From contig NW_026251422.1 in assembly GCF_025118155.1 (NCBI RefSeq), positions 180,595 to 244,594 on the forward strand: 64,000 nt of DNA, given 5' to 3'. Position numbers and translations under genes: made by a program. Within the stretch, counting starts at the first letter, position 1. Each line of letters begins with the position of its first letter. Origin of the DNA: Cokeromyces recurvatus (taxonomy: Eukaryota > Mucoromycota > Mucoromycetes > Mucorales > Mucoraceae). The notes beneath the pieces are model-generated. The model was not told where the DNA came from, did not search any database, and was given only the letters and a program-made list of their open reading frames with translations. Below are positions 1 through 11,516 of this stretch, piece by piece.

Positions 1-45
1 TATTTTATTTATTTTATTTTAATTTTTTTTTTTTTTTTTTTGCTA

Positions 46-2099
46 ATGAGTTCATTATTAGCTATTTTACTTGTAGTAAATTCAACAAGAGGCCACCACT
101 TTTTATTTAGCTACCCTCAAGATCCTCAACGACCCTCTTCAAACAGAAATAAACATAACGTTGATGATTTTTCTGTTATAGGCTCTTCAATAACAATCAA
201 TCAAACAGAACAATATGAAACCGAGAAGAATACAAAGGATGCCTTTGCTGGTCGTGATACGGTATTTAATATGGACGTTTCCTTTTTAGCTGATGCTTTA
301 GCTCCTAGAATACCTTTATGCGATCGTAAATTTCAATTAACTATTGATGATCTAACTTTTATTGGACATCCCGTCAGTTTAAGCTCCATTCATCAAGAAA
401 CGGGTGAACAAAAAGATGAAATAATGACATCTCCTTTATCTTCAAAATCACCTTCACAAACACACTCACTGTCTTCGTCTACTTCTTCCTCATCATCCTC
501 ATCATCCTCATCTTCTTCTACAGCCACAACAACAACAACAACAACAACCTCGAATCCTTCTTCACCTTCATCGTCTTCACCTTCACCCTCTACAATTCAT
601 AAACCACGAAAAAATTCTGATGCCAAGGAAGAAGATAAAGAAAAATCAAACGATGTTCAAGATACAAATCGTATATCAACATTAGATTTATTTTCTGGTT
701 CAGTATCGATCCACATGACTCTATTTCATGTTGTCTTTGTTATGTCTCCACCAGATTTAGAACTGAATACACAAGTAGAGACTCTTTATAAAAACGTCAT
801 TTTACGATATTCATCTGCTTTACGATATGAGCAACTTCGATGTGGATATGTTCAATTAGAGATTGAAAAGATATTAAGTTTAAGAGAAGAAGCATTTAAT
901 AAAGGTATTAACAAAAAAAAAAAAAGGATTTTTCTAATAATTGAAGGCTTTTTATCTTTTAGGTACTCCATACAATCAAGTCATGAAAGAGATTTTACGA
1001 GCATCATCACTAGCTAAAGACATACGTGAAATTTATACAGCCATTTCAGCTAATAAAGCAGCCCATGTAATCATTAATGATTTTATTGATCTGTCACTTC
1101 AAATACCCATAATGAATCATGATCGAGGCAACACTACACTTCCTGTACATGACAATCAAGTGGGTATGGACGTTATAAAGACCAGAGATAATGCATCCTC
1201 ATTGATGGATATTTATAGTGTGGCTGGTTATGAATATGATAATTATCCTGTCATTTGTCCATATCACACTTTATTGTTATTAGAGGACCCTGAGGAAGTT
1301 CTTAAGAATATGCCATTGGATGCAAGTCCCACTTTAGTTCAATTAGTACAGATCTTAACTCCCACACAAAGTTTACAAGAGCTGCATTTTCTTTTAGATT
1401 GTTCGTTAGCACAAATATATCGTTTAGCCGCACATTTGATCTATTGGCGAAAAGCAAAATTGATTCATACAATTAATACAAGAAATATATATGTTGTTTC
1501 CCCAAATGCAAAACTAGATGAGTAAAATCATATTTATATAACATGAAAATGTCATCTCTCCTATCTAACTCCTCTCTCTCTCTTTCTCTCTCTCTCTTTT
1601 TTTTTTCTATAGCATAGCAAGTCTTGAAGTTGATTTTAACTTACATATTCCCAATTTGAGCTTGTCTGTCTTATTATCAAAACTACAGCAAGTTCAACAA
1701 TACCATCAAGTCTATCATATCAAGGAGCTAAAAAATCAATATTTGGAGGCCATCACTTATCTTATACGTAAAGATCTCGTTGTTCAATTACATATGTATC
1801 TTGTTTTACTTGAGCCGCCAGAAAAGAAATCAGGTCAGGAAACTCCTCAAGTGGAACAATCAGAAGATGCTTTACCCACTAACGGTAGTCCAAATGACCT
1901 TGAATTAAATCGATTAAAGCGATTAACTTATGAACGAGCACCTAAAGAAGTAGCAGATTTATTTGAAAGGTTAAGGCCTTATATGAATGGGCAATATCAT
2001 ATTGAAGAAATTATTTATCGAGAAGGTATCTCTAGAAGACAGCTTGGTTTAGTGTTGAAATATTATAGAGATAGAATTGCAACTGTCTATCACTATTAA
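46..2099 (+). CDS. NPR3: Npr3/NPRL3, GATOR1/SEACIT subunit
   Basis: Nitrogen permease regulator 3, a subunit of the GATOR1 (SEACIT) complex that restrains TORC1 when amino acids are scarce. Three exons: 46-904, 963-1521 and 1613-2099; both introns have GT-AG ends and the joined frame gives 634 aa. The N-terminus (MSSLLAILLVVNSTRGHH) matches the family hallmark of a hydrophobic strand followed by SRG and a YPxDP motif. A low-complexity Ser/Thr-rich insert lies at about residues 140-185. The C-terminus ends in winged-helix-like segments (QLVQILTP, YHIEEIIYREGISRRQL). I chose the ATG at 46 because it directly precedes the conserved strand; an upstream exon before the window cannot be excluded. 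The gene is convergent with the next one, 89 bp apart. Identification is by family pattern. Confidence 0.9.
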
Positions 2100-2188
2100 T
2101 AAATATGAAATGTATATAATAATAAACCTCTTTTTATTTCCATTCTTTTTATTATTATTATTATTATTATTTACTGGTTAATATATGA

Positions 2189-4207
2189 TTAAAAGTTGTT
2201 TGGATTACGATAAAATACGATAGAATTAGGATCAGCTACATTATCATCTATACTAAAGAAATCAAGAATAGACATACGATCCCCTTGGCCCAAATAGATA
2301 ACCACATTAAAGGCTACACCACCTAATAAGACAGTAAGCCATATCATCACGGGTAATGCCTCTTTAAATTTTGTCCATAACATCATTTCTACTTTTCTTT
2401 CTGAGGCTGATCTCGCTGACGTACCCCAGCCAATATCCCAGAGAGAGATGATGGCCCAGAGCTTAGCAGGCACAAGTCCCACCATATAATAAATGGAATA
2501 AAATGGGAAGGCAAGGAATTGAAGATGCCAAGTAATGAGAACTGAATACATGGTCTTGATAGTCGCGATCAAGGCCAACGAGATTAACCAGACACATAAA
2601 ACAAAAGGCGATTTACTAAACAAGATTTGAAAGATGGAAAACAACAAGACAAATGGATAAATGCCTTGGTAAAAGAGCTCAGCTGCCATCCATGGGCTAT
2701 GTTTATGAAGACTACGGATATTCCAGAATAGTTCACGATAAAAGCTCTTGGACCATCGTGTCTGTTGCTTAAACCAACGAAGGAAATCGGTAGGTGTCTC
2801 GGTTTCACAAAAGGCAAGATGTGTATAAACGACACGATAGCCTTGTAATAAAGTACGATTTGTTAAATGTCTACAATAATATAACCATTTTTAATATTTA
2901 TTCATACAAATGAAGATAATAATAATAAGAGTTAGAAGCAGAGGGTGTAATAAGGGCGGAAGGAAGGAAGGAAGGAAGGACTATTATTATTTTATTGGTT
3001 CTTACCTATCATCACCATAAGTACACTCCATACCTAAAAAGGTTTGACTAATCCAATCATCAAGGATTTCTTGCAAGACATACGATCGATAAATACCCAT
3101 GGGTCCAGAGACACATGTCACACAACGATTAAAGCTTTGTGCAGCACGTTCAATATTGAATGCCATCCAATATCTTAAGGAAGACATAAAAGATAAAACA
3201 CCATCCGTTGCATTCCAGATCCTGACATCCCCAGCAGCAGCACCTATATTGGGAAACCAATAAAGAGCACGTTCCATTTCGATCATCGCTTGAGAATCGA
3301 ATTTGGTATCAGAATCTGTTGTCATGATAGCCTCACAACCAGCTGCCATCAAGACACGAAAGGCGGTATACATTGCATGTCTTTTACCTCGATGGGGTTG
3401 GATATAGCAGACAGGCATCGAATGAGTAGGTAATGTATACGTAGTACGTAAAAGTTGATTATAATATTCATTTAAATCTTCTTCCTTGGACGATTGTCGA
3501 ACTTTTTGAAAGGAAACAGAGAGGAGCTCAGGAAGGACCATGACGGGACTGGATGGGAAGACAGTTTGAAAGACATGTGCCATTTCCTTATCCTCAGGTG
3601 CGTCTCCATCAATCACGACAATCACTTTGAATGGATCTGGATATTGGAGTTCTTTGATAGATTGAAGGCATTTCTTAAATAGAGTTGGCTCTTCACGATA
3701 GCCAACCACAGCTAAACCCATACTCGTTGCAGGACGACCCGCTGATGCCTTTTCATTCATAGTCTCTTGATCCATAGATACGATCGTTTCTGGACATGAT
3801 TTTAGCATTGAAGAAGAAAGTGGGGGAGATTGTTCTATTGTGATTCCCTCCACTTCAGATGAGGATAATGTCGGTTTTGCAGTATTTTTTGAAATCGTAT
3901 TGCCGTTGGTGCATTCAATCTCGGCTACTTTTTCATTGATATTTTTGGTCCCCCTAGAGGTTGATAAAGATACTGCATTAGGTAATCGTCTTGCATAATA
4001 ATAAGTGAATAAACGATTTAAACTAGCAAATAAGAGTTGTAAAAAAATAAACATAAAGACAACAGACCCATAAACGCCCAACACCCAAAATGATCTACGA
4101 GTTATTTCAAGTCTTAAAGCATATCCTATCAAGGCAGGCAATACAAAGAAAGATGATATAATAATAGAATAAAGGATTTTTAACGGCACTGTCCAATGTA
4201 TAATCAT
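2189..4207 (-). CDS. Hyaluronan synthase/Cps1-like GT2 glycosyltransferase
   Basis: Processive family-2 glycosyltransferase of the plasma membrane, 627 aa. Exons are complement(3006-4207) and complement(2189-2870), joined in the codon for the Arg of the GDDR motif. Two N-terminal membrane helices (about residues 9-32 and 41-65) precede the catalytic core. The core shows a VVIDGD strand, the DSDT metal-binding motif, GDDRHLTNR, and QQTRW at residues 436-440, the acceptor and product-binding motif of chitin, cellulose and hyaluronan synthases. Four or more C-terminal membrane helices follow, including an LVPAKLWAIISL segment and WGTSAR. The block TETPTDFLRWFKQQTRWSKSF is closest in my recollection to vertebrate HAS and Cryptococcus Cps1, not to classical chitin synthases, which also have larger extra domains. 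The polymer made (hyaluronan, another GlcA-containing chain, or a chitin oligomer) cannot be told from sequence. Confidence 0.82.
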
Positions 4208-5900
4208 TGTTTAAAGAGAAAGAAAAGTATAAACGTAAAAGATATGATGCATTTTTTTTGTAAAAAAAAAAAAAAAAAATAAAATAAAATAAAATAAAAA
4301 AAAGTTTATTTTGATATAATACAATATCTAATATATTTATTATTCATGTTCTACTTAATATTCTGTAATATGCTTGTTTCAGCAAACAAATAAAACTCTG
4401 CGGGGGATGACATCAAAAGGTTTTAAAACAGATACAACTGACACATATTTTGTGTATGTTTCTGCTAGTATTAATGTATATTTATAAAGTCTATTTTTAT
4501 TACATAATATACTTTTAAAAAATCACTTTGTGACATTCAATAAGGGGAGGAGAGAGAGAGAAACAAGAGAGAATTGATTTTAGGGTATCATTGTTTAATA
4601 CAATTCTTCTGATTTTAAAGAAGTTAGTATAATTTATATAGCAGATCAAGAAAAAAAAAAGATTGGTTTTTAGATATTCTGTAGCTATCCAAAGTCCTCA
4701 AATTTAGTAAAAAAAACTATGTTTATTATAGATAGTGTCGTTATATATATAATTGATGCCAACAATTTGTTATAACAGCTAAAAATAATATTCTCTCTTT
4801 ATTCAATATAAATCCTAAAAATTTCTTATAGCTACTCTCTCGTCAAATATATTAATAAATAGTCTGTTCAAAACTGAAGTACGATTTGATCATATTAAGA
4901 TCAACTTTAATATAATGCAAATCATTAGAATTTACTCAACATAGCTGCCCAAGAAAAATTTATAATACTTCTGCAACCTTTGTTCCCTTCAAAATAATAC
5001 AATGTTTAATAAGATGATCAATAGTGCAAGCTTTACAAGGTAAATTCATAATTTGTTCTATTTCTTGTATCCGTATTACTTGCTTGATAGCGTTTCCTTA
5101 TTTATGACAAATACATACATATATATTTTCATAATTGTAGAGGCTATTTTTCAAATAGGATAACATAATAAACTATCGTCGTTAGTTGCACTGTTCATAT
5201 ATTGTATAACTACACAACTCCTTTTCATAGGTCAATGCTATTGCTGATGTAGCAAAGGTATATTCAGAAGAGTTATCATTATGTAGCTTTAAGAATATCT
5301 ATGAATTTCATTTTAAGATAACCAATGACTAGTTCTGGACATAGTCGGCAAGAGATTTGTTAGTAATTAGTTAGCTCCTTGGAGGATGTTCTCAGCTATG
5401 CATGTATACATTATCTCACTTACAATTAAACTAAATAGTGTTGAAATATGTATCCTTGTCTACAACTTGACCTTGTATAGAAGATTTATTTTTTCTCATA
5501 CACGTAATAAGCTGCCTTTATATGATCCTAAACAACATCATATAGAAGTTATTCTCGCTAATCTTTTTAAGTTTTTAATGACTGTGTCTAAATGAACAGA
5601 TCCCTGTACTTAGTTTTAAGTATTTATAAAAAGGATGACTCAATAATATGAATATCATTTATTATAAGGAAAAAGAAAAAAGGAAACAACATTTTTGAAT
5701 TGTCATGAAAATGAAAAATGATTCGTCAAAAGTCTTTATTATCAACCACCGAGTTTTATGAAATACCTCTGCTCCTTAATAAAGCGTATTAACAATAAGC
5801 AAAAAGTTTCAATGGTCGTCATTTCTTTTTAAGGCGAACTATACTTTGAATTTATGCGAACTTTTTAAAACAAATTTTTTTTATTTATTTTTTAATTTAA

Positions 5901-5947
<47 letters not shown>

Positions 5948-5961
5948 CAAAGTAAAAAATT
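4208..5961. other. Intergenic region, no gene seen
   Basis: AT-rich spacer between the divergently transcribed glycosyltransferase and DPH7. Short ORFs here lack codon structure or recognisable motifs. The part next to DPH7 ends in an uninterrupted T-tract of about 44 bases (about 5904-5947), ending 14 bases before the start codon. Confidence 0.6.
5904..5947 (+). promoter_or_regulatory. Long T-tract just upstream of DPH7 start
   Basis: An unbroken run of about 44 T residues ends 14 bases before the DPH7 ATG. Shorter T-runs precede several other starts in this window (NPR3, UPF3, DAM1). Such tracts exclude nucleosomes in fungi; a promoter role here is inference. Confidence 0.4.
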
Positions 5962-6972
5962 ATGTCAATTCAGGCGCAATCTATTGCTTCATTCGATACA
6001 GTTTATAGTGCGGATTCAGTCGAATTTTGCCCTTTCAATGATCATGCGCAATATTTAGCAGTAGGCACTTACCAACTCACTGATGAACAACAAGATAAAG
6101 TTCGAATTCGTAAAGGCAAAACTTATATTTTCGACGTTACAAAGCCACTGGTTCCCAAACAGGTAATTGAAACACCAGCCGTATTAGACATGAAATGGAG
6201 CCACGCATTAGTGAATGACAAACAAGCGCTAGGCATTGTAGACTCTATTGGTGGGTTTCATATATATGGCTTTGATGATCAAACATTGGTACCTGTCGAT
6301 CATATGCAAGCCACTGAAGACCCCACTGTACTTTGCCTGTCATTAGATTGGGCAAGTCGATTGAATAAGAAAGATGCGCGTGTTGTGACTTCACATTCCA
6401 ATGGACATGTTAATATTTTGACACCTACTGAAACGGGGTATACTGTTGAAAGCGAATGGCAAGCTCATGAGTTAGAGGCATGGATTGCAGCCTTTGATTA
6501 TTGGAATACAAACATTATTTATTCAGGTGCAGATGATGGATTATTTAAGGGATGGGATACACGAAGCCAAACCACGACCTTTGTATACAAACGACATATG
6601 ATGGGTGTTACGACGATGCAATCCAATCCTCATAAGGAACATCAGTTAGCGACAGGAAGCTATGATGAAACTATTTATTTGTGGGATACACGATCAATGC
6701 GAGCTCCTGTTCAAACTTTCCAGACACCTGGTGGAGGAATTTGGCGTTTGAAATGGCATCCAACACGTGGAAATCGATTATTATCCGCATCCATGCATGC
6801 AGGTGCATTTGTATTTGATATTGATGATGAATATAAAGTAGAGCTATTGACAAGTTTTCTGGATCACAAGTCAATGGCCTATGGTGCGGATTGGTCCTTT
6901 TGTGATTCTGATTTAATAGCCTCCTGTTCTTTTTATGACCATGTTTTACATCTTTGGAAAACTTCAGCTTAA
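5962..6972 (+). CDS. DPH7: Diphthine methyltransferase/methylesterase Dph7 (WD40)
   Basis: Single-exon WD-repeat protein of 336 aa, the usual size for fungal Dph7/WDR85. Dph7 removes a methyl ester from methylated diphthine on elongation factor 2, allowing the final amidation to diphthamide. Visible family features are an N-terminal strand DSVEFCPFN, then LAVGTYQL, and repeats ending in GWDTR (about residue 197) and LWDTR (about 239). The signature GGGIWRLKWHP sits near residue 260 and the C-terminus ends in a SCSFYDHVLHLW repeat. The start codon is directly preceded by a purine-rich sequence after a long T-tract. No intron is needed. The gene stands alone with large spacers on both sides. 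Confidence 0.9.
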   Translation: MSIQAQSIASFDTVYSADSVEFCPFNDHAQYLAVGTYQLTDEQQDKVRIRKGKTYIFDVTKPLVPKQVIETPAVLDMKWSHALVNDKQALGIVDSIGGFHIYGFDDQTLVPVDHMQATEDPTVLCLSLDWASRLNKKDARVVTSHSNGHVNILTPTETGYTVESEWQAHELEAWIAAFDYWNTNIIYSGADDGLFKGWDTRSQTTTFVYKRHMMGVTTMQSNPHKEHQLATGSYDETIYLWDTRSMRAPVQTFQTPGGGIWRLKWHPTRGNRLLSASMHAGAFVFDIDDEYKVELLTSFLDHKSMAYGADWSFCDSDLIASCSFYDHVLHLWKTSA

Positions 6973-7394
6973 CACAAAGACTTTGTTACATACCTAATCT
7001 TTTTATATATAAATATACTGCCTTCTTCGAGAATAAACGGAGAAATAATTAATAAAGGAAGGAGAAAAGGGGGATGGAAAAGAAAAAAAAAAGTACAATG
7101 TAGTTAACAATGAAGAAGGAGAGAAGAGGAGAGGAAGAAATTGTAAAATAAAGTATTTAATCATATGTCACGATACTCTCTTTGTTCTGTTGTAAATACA
7201 GACAATTTCTTTTTTAAGCAGATAAACACATAATTTATTGTATAATCTAAATAACATAATTAGGGGGGGTAAAAGGACACACACACACACATATGTATAT
7301 GTATATGTATATAATCCGAGAACTTATATATGCATGTATATATACATATAAATCTATAGATGTATATCTATATGTAAAAGAACTTATTTTTATA
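6973..7394. other. Convergent intergenic spacer
   Basis: 3' flanks of DPH7 and the tetraspanin gene. Contains purine-rich stretches and a CA/TA microsatellite at about 7277-7320. No gene seen. Confidence 0.6.
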
Positions 7395-8219
7395 TTAAAA
7401 TTGTCTGCCGGTAGACTGCTTTATATAATCTTCTGGACTAATTTCTCGTCTTTTTCTTTCAGTACAAAGAAGATTGATTACATTACATAAAGCTAATAAT
7501 TCGATAGCCAAACTAGTAAAAAGAGCAATATAGATATGAGTTAATCTAGTCTGTATAAAGTGATTTAGAGGCCTATAGCAGGGTTGGTTCGTGTTAACTA
7601 ATTGATGAGGTAGACAAGTAGGTGTAGCCACTGAATGGTCCAAGACATAAGAGAATCCACAACAATTAAATTTATTTTGAGCATATAATTTATAGTCTTT
7701 TGTAGATTCGTTCCAAGTATCACTAAGCCAATTTGAAATATGTGCTGTTTGATCATAAACAATAGCAGCAATTGATATTTGATAAATGAATGCAAATATA
7801 ACACATGTTGTATATAAAATATGTATTGCTTTCTTTTCTCGATAATATCCACCCAAGATACCGATTAAAGAAGTAAATACTAAAATTAAGCCTAGTATAG
7901 TGATCACTAATAAAAATAGAAATTGAATTATTCATCTTTCCCGCTGCTAGTGGATGTATCAGTTGTAATCATTTTTTCTTTTTATTTTATTTTTTTTTTT
8001 TTTACTTTTCAATATGTTTGTAGGATATAGAATGGAATCCTGTATTTTAGACTGTGTAGCCATCATTCCAAATGATAATAAAATACATCCGCATATAAAA
8101 AAGAGTAAATTCGTTGAAATAAGATATATTGAACTCTGTCTATACGTAATAAAAGAATATAAGTTATACAATATAAGTTTGGTTCCTATTCTATGTTAAT
8201 ACTTTTGACAGCACGTCAT
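7395..8219 (-). CDS. Tetraspanin-family membrane protein
   Basis: Four-helix membrane protein of 220 aa. Exons: complement(8203-8219), complement(8006-8139), complement(7395-7906). Introns of 63 and 99 bp have GT-AG ends and the frame closes. The 17-nt first exon encodes MTCCQ plus two bases of a Lys codon, supplying the juxtamembrane Cys pair that is typically palmitoylated in tetraspanins. Helix 1 is LISTNLLFFICGCILLSFG, helices 2 and 3 are in the middle, a large extracellular loop carries the diagnostic CCG motif (NKFNCCGFS) plus further cysteines, then helix 4 and a short basic tail. Tetraspanins organise membrane microdomains; fungal members such as Pls1 act in polarised growth, but orthology to Pls1 is not established here. 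Confidence 0.85.
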
Positions 8220-8756
8220 AGGTTAAAGAAGAAGAATAAGAGAAGAAAAGAGAAGATAAAGGGCAAGTATCAGTTTTTCATTTCATTTTTTTTTATTATA
8301 TATAAATTACTGCAATTTTAAGGAGAAAATAATTTATTAGATACAACAACAAACAACCCTTTATTGTTCTAAGGAGTTTATTATTGTGATTACAGCAGTA
8401 AAAAATAATAATAAAATAATAAATGTCAAAATGTTGTAAAATTGCATAAGCCACTTTATGGGTAAAATAGAGAATTTTTTTAATCAATTCATAAACCCAA
8501 GAAAATGCTAGGCTAGTTTACCCTTTTTTTTTTTTTCTTTTTTCTATTTTCAGTGGTACATAAAACATACATACGAAGATAGAAATAAACCCTTTTTTTA
8601 TATATTCATTTCTATACTAATTTTCATTAAACAAAAAAAAAAGAAAAAAAGAAAACAATAACAAAAGCTGTCCCCCCTCCCTCCCCACACACATACACGT
8701 TTTTATTGTTTAACACATTTGGAAACATATAAATAATTAAAAAAGTCTTTGTCATT
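8220..8756. promoter_or_regulatory. Divergent promoter region, tetraspanin/LARP1
   Basis: Shared upstream region of two divergently oriented genes. AT-rich with A/T homopolymers and a C-rich patch (about 8670-8690). No discrete motif can be assigned with confidence. Confidence 0.5.
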
Positions 8757-9385
8757 ATGGTTAGTACAGCATCAACTTCAAATACTAAAGCTCAGGAACC
8801 TACTATGGAAAAGACAACAGAAACTAAGAATGAAGCACCTAAAAAAGTTCCGGCCCCTATCCCTGATGTCAATGTTTGGCAATTAAAGAAACAATCTATG
8901 ACAACTTCTAATAATAACAGTACTGTCAATGGTAAAGTCTATTATATTCTATTTGTATTATATCAATAAAATTTAATATCTATTATTAGAAACTGCATGG
9001 CCCGCACCTAAAGAGGCTGTTCAAGAAGAAAATTCAAGTGATAAAAAATCTTCAAGTACTAAAGCAGTTAGTAAAGGACAATGGAAACCCTACACTCCTA
9101 CTATTATTCATTCCACTCCTATCACAAGTGGACGTACTGGTTTCCGTGGCGGACATAACAAAAATAGAAAGTCTTCTTCAAAAAATAGTGCAACAGCAGG
9201 TCGTTCCAAGTCAACAACAGTACCTACAAAGGATGAAAAGAATAAGTCCAATATTTCTACTGACCATATCGTCGATACAAATACAGAAGACAAATCAGCA
9301 GCTACTGATGTCAGTATAAATACATCCTCTTCCTCTGAGAAAGAAGAAGAAGAACAACAACAACAGGAATTGAAAGATACTACTA

Positions 9386-9423
<38 letters not shown>

Positions 9424-11360
9424 ACTACTACTACTACTAGCAGTAGTAATCATAATAAGACTTCTAATCATCATTATCGTCAAAACCATTATTATAATCG
9501 TGGTAATGGTATGAAGCGTGGTAGTAGTAGTGGATATCGTGGTGGTGGATTCCCTCGTTATTTTAATAGACCTAATCCTTCAGCTTATTTAAATGTCGAT
9601 CCTGAAACATTAAAAGCTTATATTTGTCAACAAATTGAGTATTATTTTAGCATTGATAATCTCTGTAAAGACTTATATTTGCGTAGTCAAATGGATACTG
9701 AAGGCTATGTTCCTCTCTCTCTCATTGCTGGATTCAATCGTGTTAGAGGATTGACAAATGATATGTCCCTTGTACGTGCTGCTTTAGATCTTTCACAGAT
9801 CTTGGAAGTAAAGAAGCAAGAGAATGGTGAACTTTTACGTAAAAAGGAAGGTTGGGAAACTTGGGTGCTACCTGCTTCAGGTACTACAGCAACAACAAAA
9901 TCAGGTATTCCTCAAATTATAAACTCTGTTCCTGCTGGTCCTGCCCCTATCCCAACTTTAGTTTCTTTAACCAATCAGTCTGCTCAAAAATCAACTTCTA
10001 CTACTTTGAATCCCGCTTCTTCTAAACCTACTACTACCACTACTACAACAACAACAACAACTGCTGCTGCTGCTGCGGATGATGATTTGTTCGAGTTTGA
10101 AGATGACGAATGGATTGATGGCAGTCGTCCTAATACAGTCAAGAAGTATTATATTTCGGATGAGGATTATGAGGATGAGGACGAGGATTATGAATTTGAT
10201 GATGATAAAGTGGCTCGTATTATGATTGTTACTCAACGTAAGCATGACCGTTCACATCATTCCTTTGATCGTGCAAAAATGAATGATGAAATTGCAGAAA
10301 TGATCAATGAAGGTTTGTATCAATACGAAAGAGGACTTGATACTACTAAGCAAACAAGTGAACCTAAGGTAGGCACAATGGATTCTAAACACTTTGCTCA
10401 ATTGAGTTCAAGTGCAAAGAAGGATGTACCACCTCTCACACCATCCAAACCTGTTAAGTCCAATAAGAAGAAATCGACTCGTTTCTATCCTAGTCGCCGT
10501 GAATCGATGGTTACACGCTCATCTAATAACTCTACTTTATCTGTTCTTGATACAAAAAAGGAAGAACATGATGGTCATGTTGGTTGGGTTCTTAGTGATC
10601 AACCATACCATCCTCCTCATGATACCTTATCTACCAGTCTTGGTAAATCTCCCTTATCTGAAAGCCATCTTTCTACATCTGTTGATACCGTGGCCCATTC
10701 CTTTGGTAGTTTCCAACATCCTAGCGTTGACTTCCTACGTGATAAGGGATTCGTTCAACACAAGTACTACAAGTATCATGCTAAGGCCTTAAAGGAACGT
10801 AAACGTTTAGGTGTTGGGCAATCTCAAGAAATGAATACTCTTTATCGTTTCTGGTCCCATTTCTTACGTGATCATGCTAACAAACGCATGTATAATGAAT
10901 TCAAACGTTTAGCTGTTGAAGATGCTAATCACAACTACCGTTATGGTCTTGAATGTTTATTTCGACTTTATTCTTACGGTCTTGAAAAACGTTTCCGTAA
11001 GGACATGTTTGAAGATTTCCAAGAATTGACTTTAATGGATTACGATTATGGCAGTCTTTATGGTTTGGAAAAGTTATGGGCATATGATTATTATCGTAAA
11101 GATAAGAAGAAGAGAGTGCTAGTATTCAATGAACGTATCGCTCAATTACTTGAAAAATATAAAACAATTAAAGATTTTAGAAGTTCTCAAGCACCCAAAA
11201 AGGTTGAAAATGCCACTTATTCGGTACCTAATCATGTAAGTCTATAAGATGACATTTATAAAAAAAAAATATAAATATAAAAATATACACACATGCTGAT
11301 ATTTTTTTTTTATAGAAGCAGCAAAAAAATAGTAATGGTCCTTCAAGAAAATCAAATTAA
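8757..11360 (+). CDS. LARP1: LARP1-type La-related RNA-binding protein
   Basis: La-related protein of 821 aa, probable post-transcriptional regulator of ribosomal-protein (TOP-like) mRNAs. Exons: 8757-8931, 8990-11235, 11316-11360; a 58-bp and an 80-bp intron, frame closes. The La motif lies at about residues 262-340 ([20 protein letters not shown], then [11 protein letters not shown]). The C-terminal DM15 region, about residues 630-790, has the tandem helical units [43 protein letters not shown] and [14 protein letters not shown]15 binds m7G caps in human LARP1 and separates this protein from LARP4 and LARP6. The N-terminal half is disordered with poly-Thr and poly-Ala tracts encoded by ACT/GCT repeats (about 9378-9437), RGG-like elements and a central acidic block. 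Confidence 0.9.
9378..9437 (+). repeat. ACT/GCT trinucleotide repeat in LARP1 coding region
   Basis: Consecutive ACT, then GCT, then ACT triplets encode poly-Thr, poly-Ala, poly-Thr within the disordered N-terminal part of the La-related protein. A second Thr/Ala tract lies near 10030-10077. Likely length-variable between strains. Confidence 0.8.
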
Positions 11361-11393
11361 TCTATCAAAAAATTATTATCTATTTTTTTAAGT

Positions 11394-11398
<5 letters not shown>

Positions 11399-11424
<26 letters not shown>

Positions 11425-11516
11425 AGCTCTTTTTTTTTTAGTTCTTTTTTTTTTAAGTTCTTTTTTTTTTTTAAGTTCTTTTTTTTTTTAAGCTCTCTTT
11501 TTTTAAAATTTAACAG
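11399..11516. repeat. Degenerate tandem repeat of T-runs and AAGTTC
   Basis: Runs of 8-23 T separated by AAGCTC, AGTTC or AAGTTC, about five units, located in the 3' flank of LARP1. Appears to be slippage-generated low-complexity DNA. Confidence 0.75.

Noticed and set aside
7277..7330. CRISPR-like or functional repeat
   Set aside because: Simple CA/TA microsatellite without spacers; eukaryotic locus.
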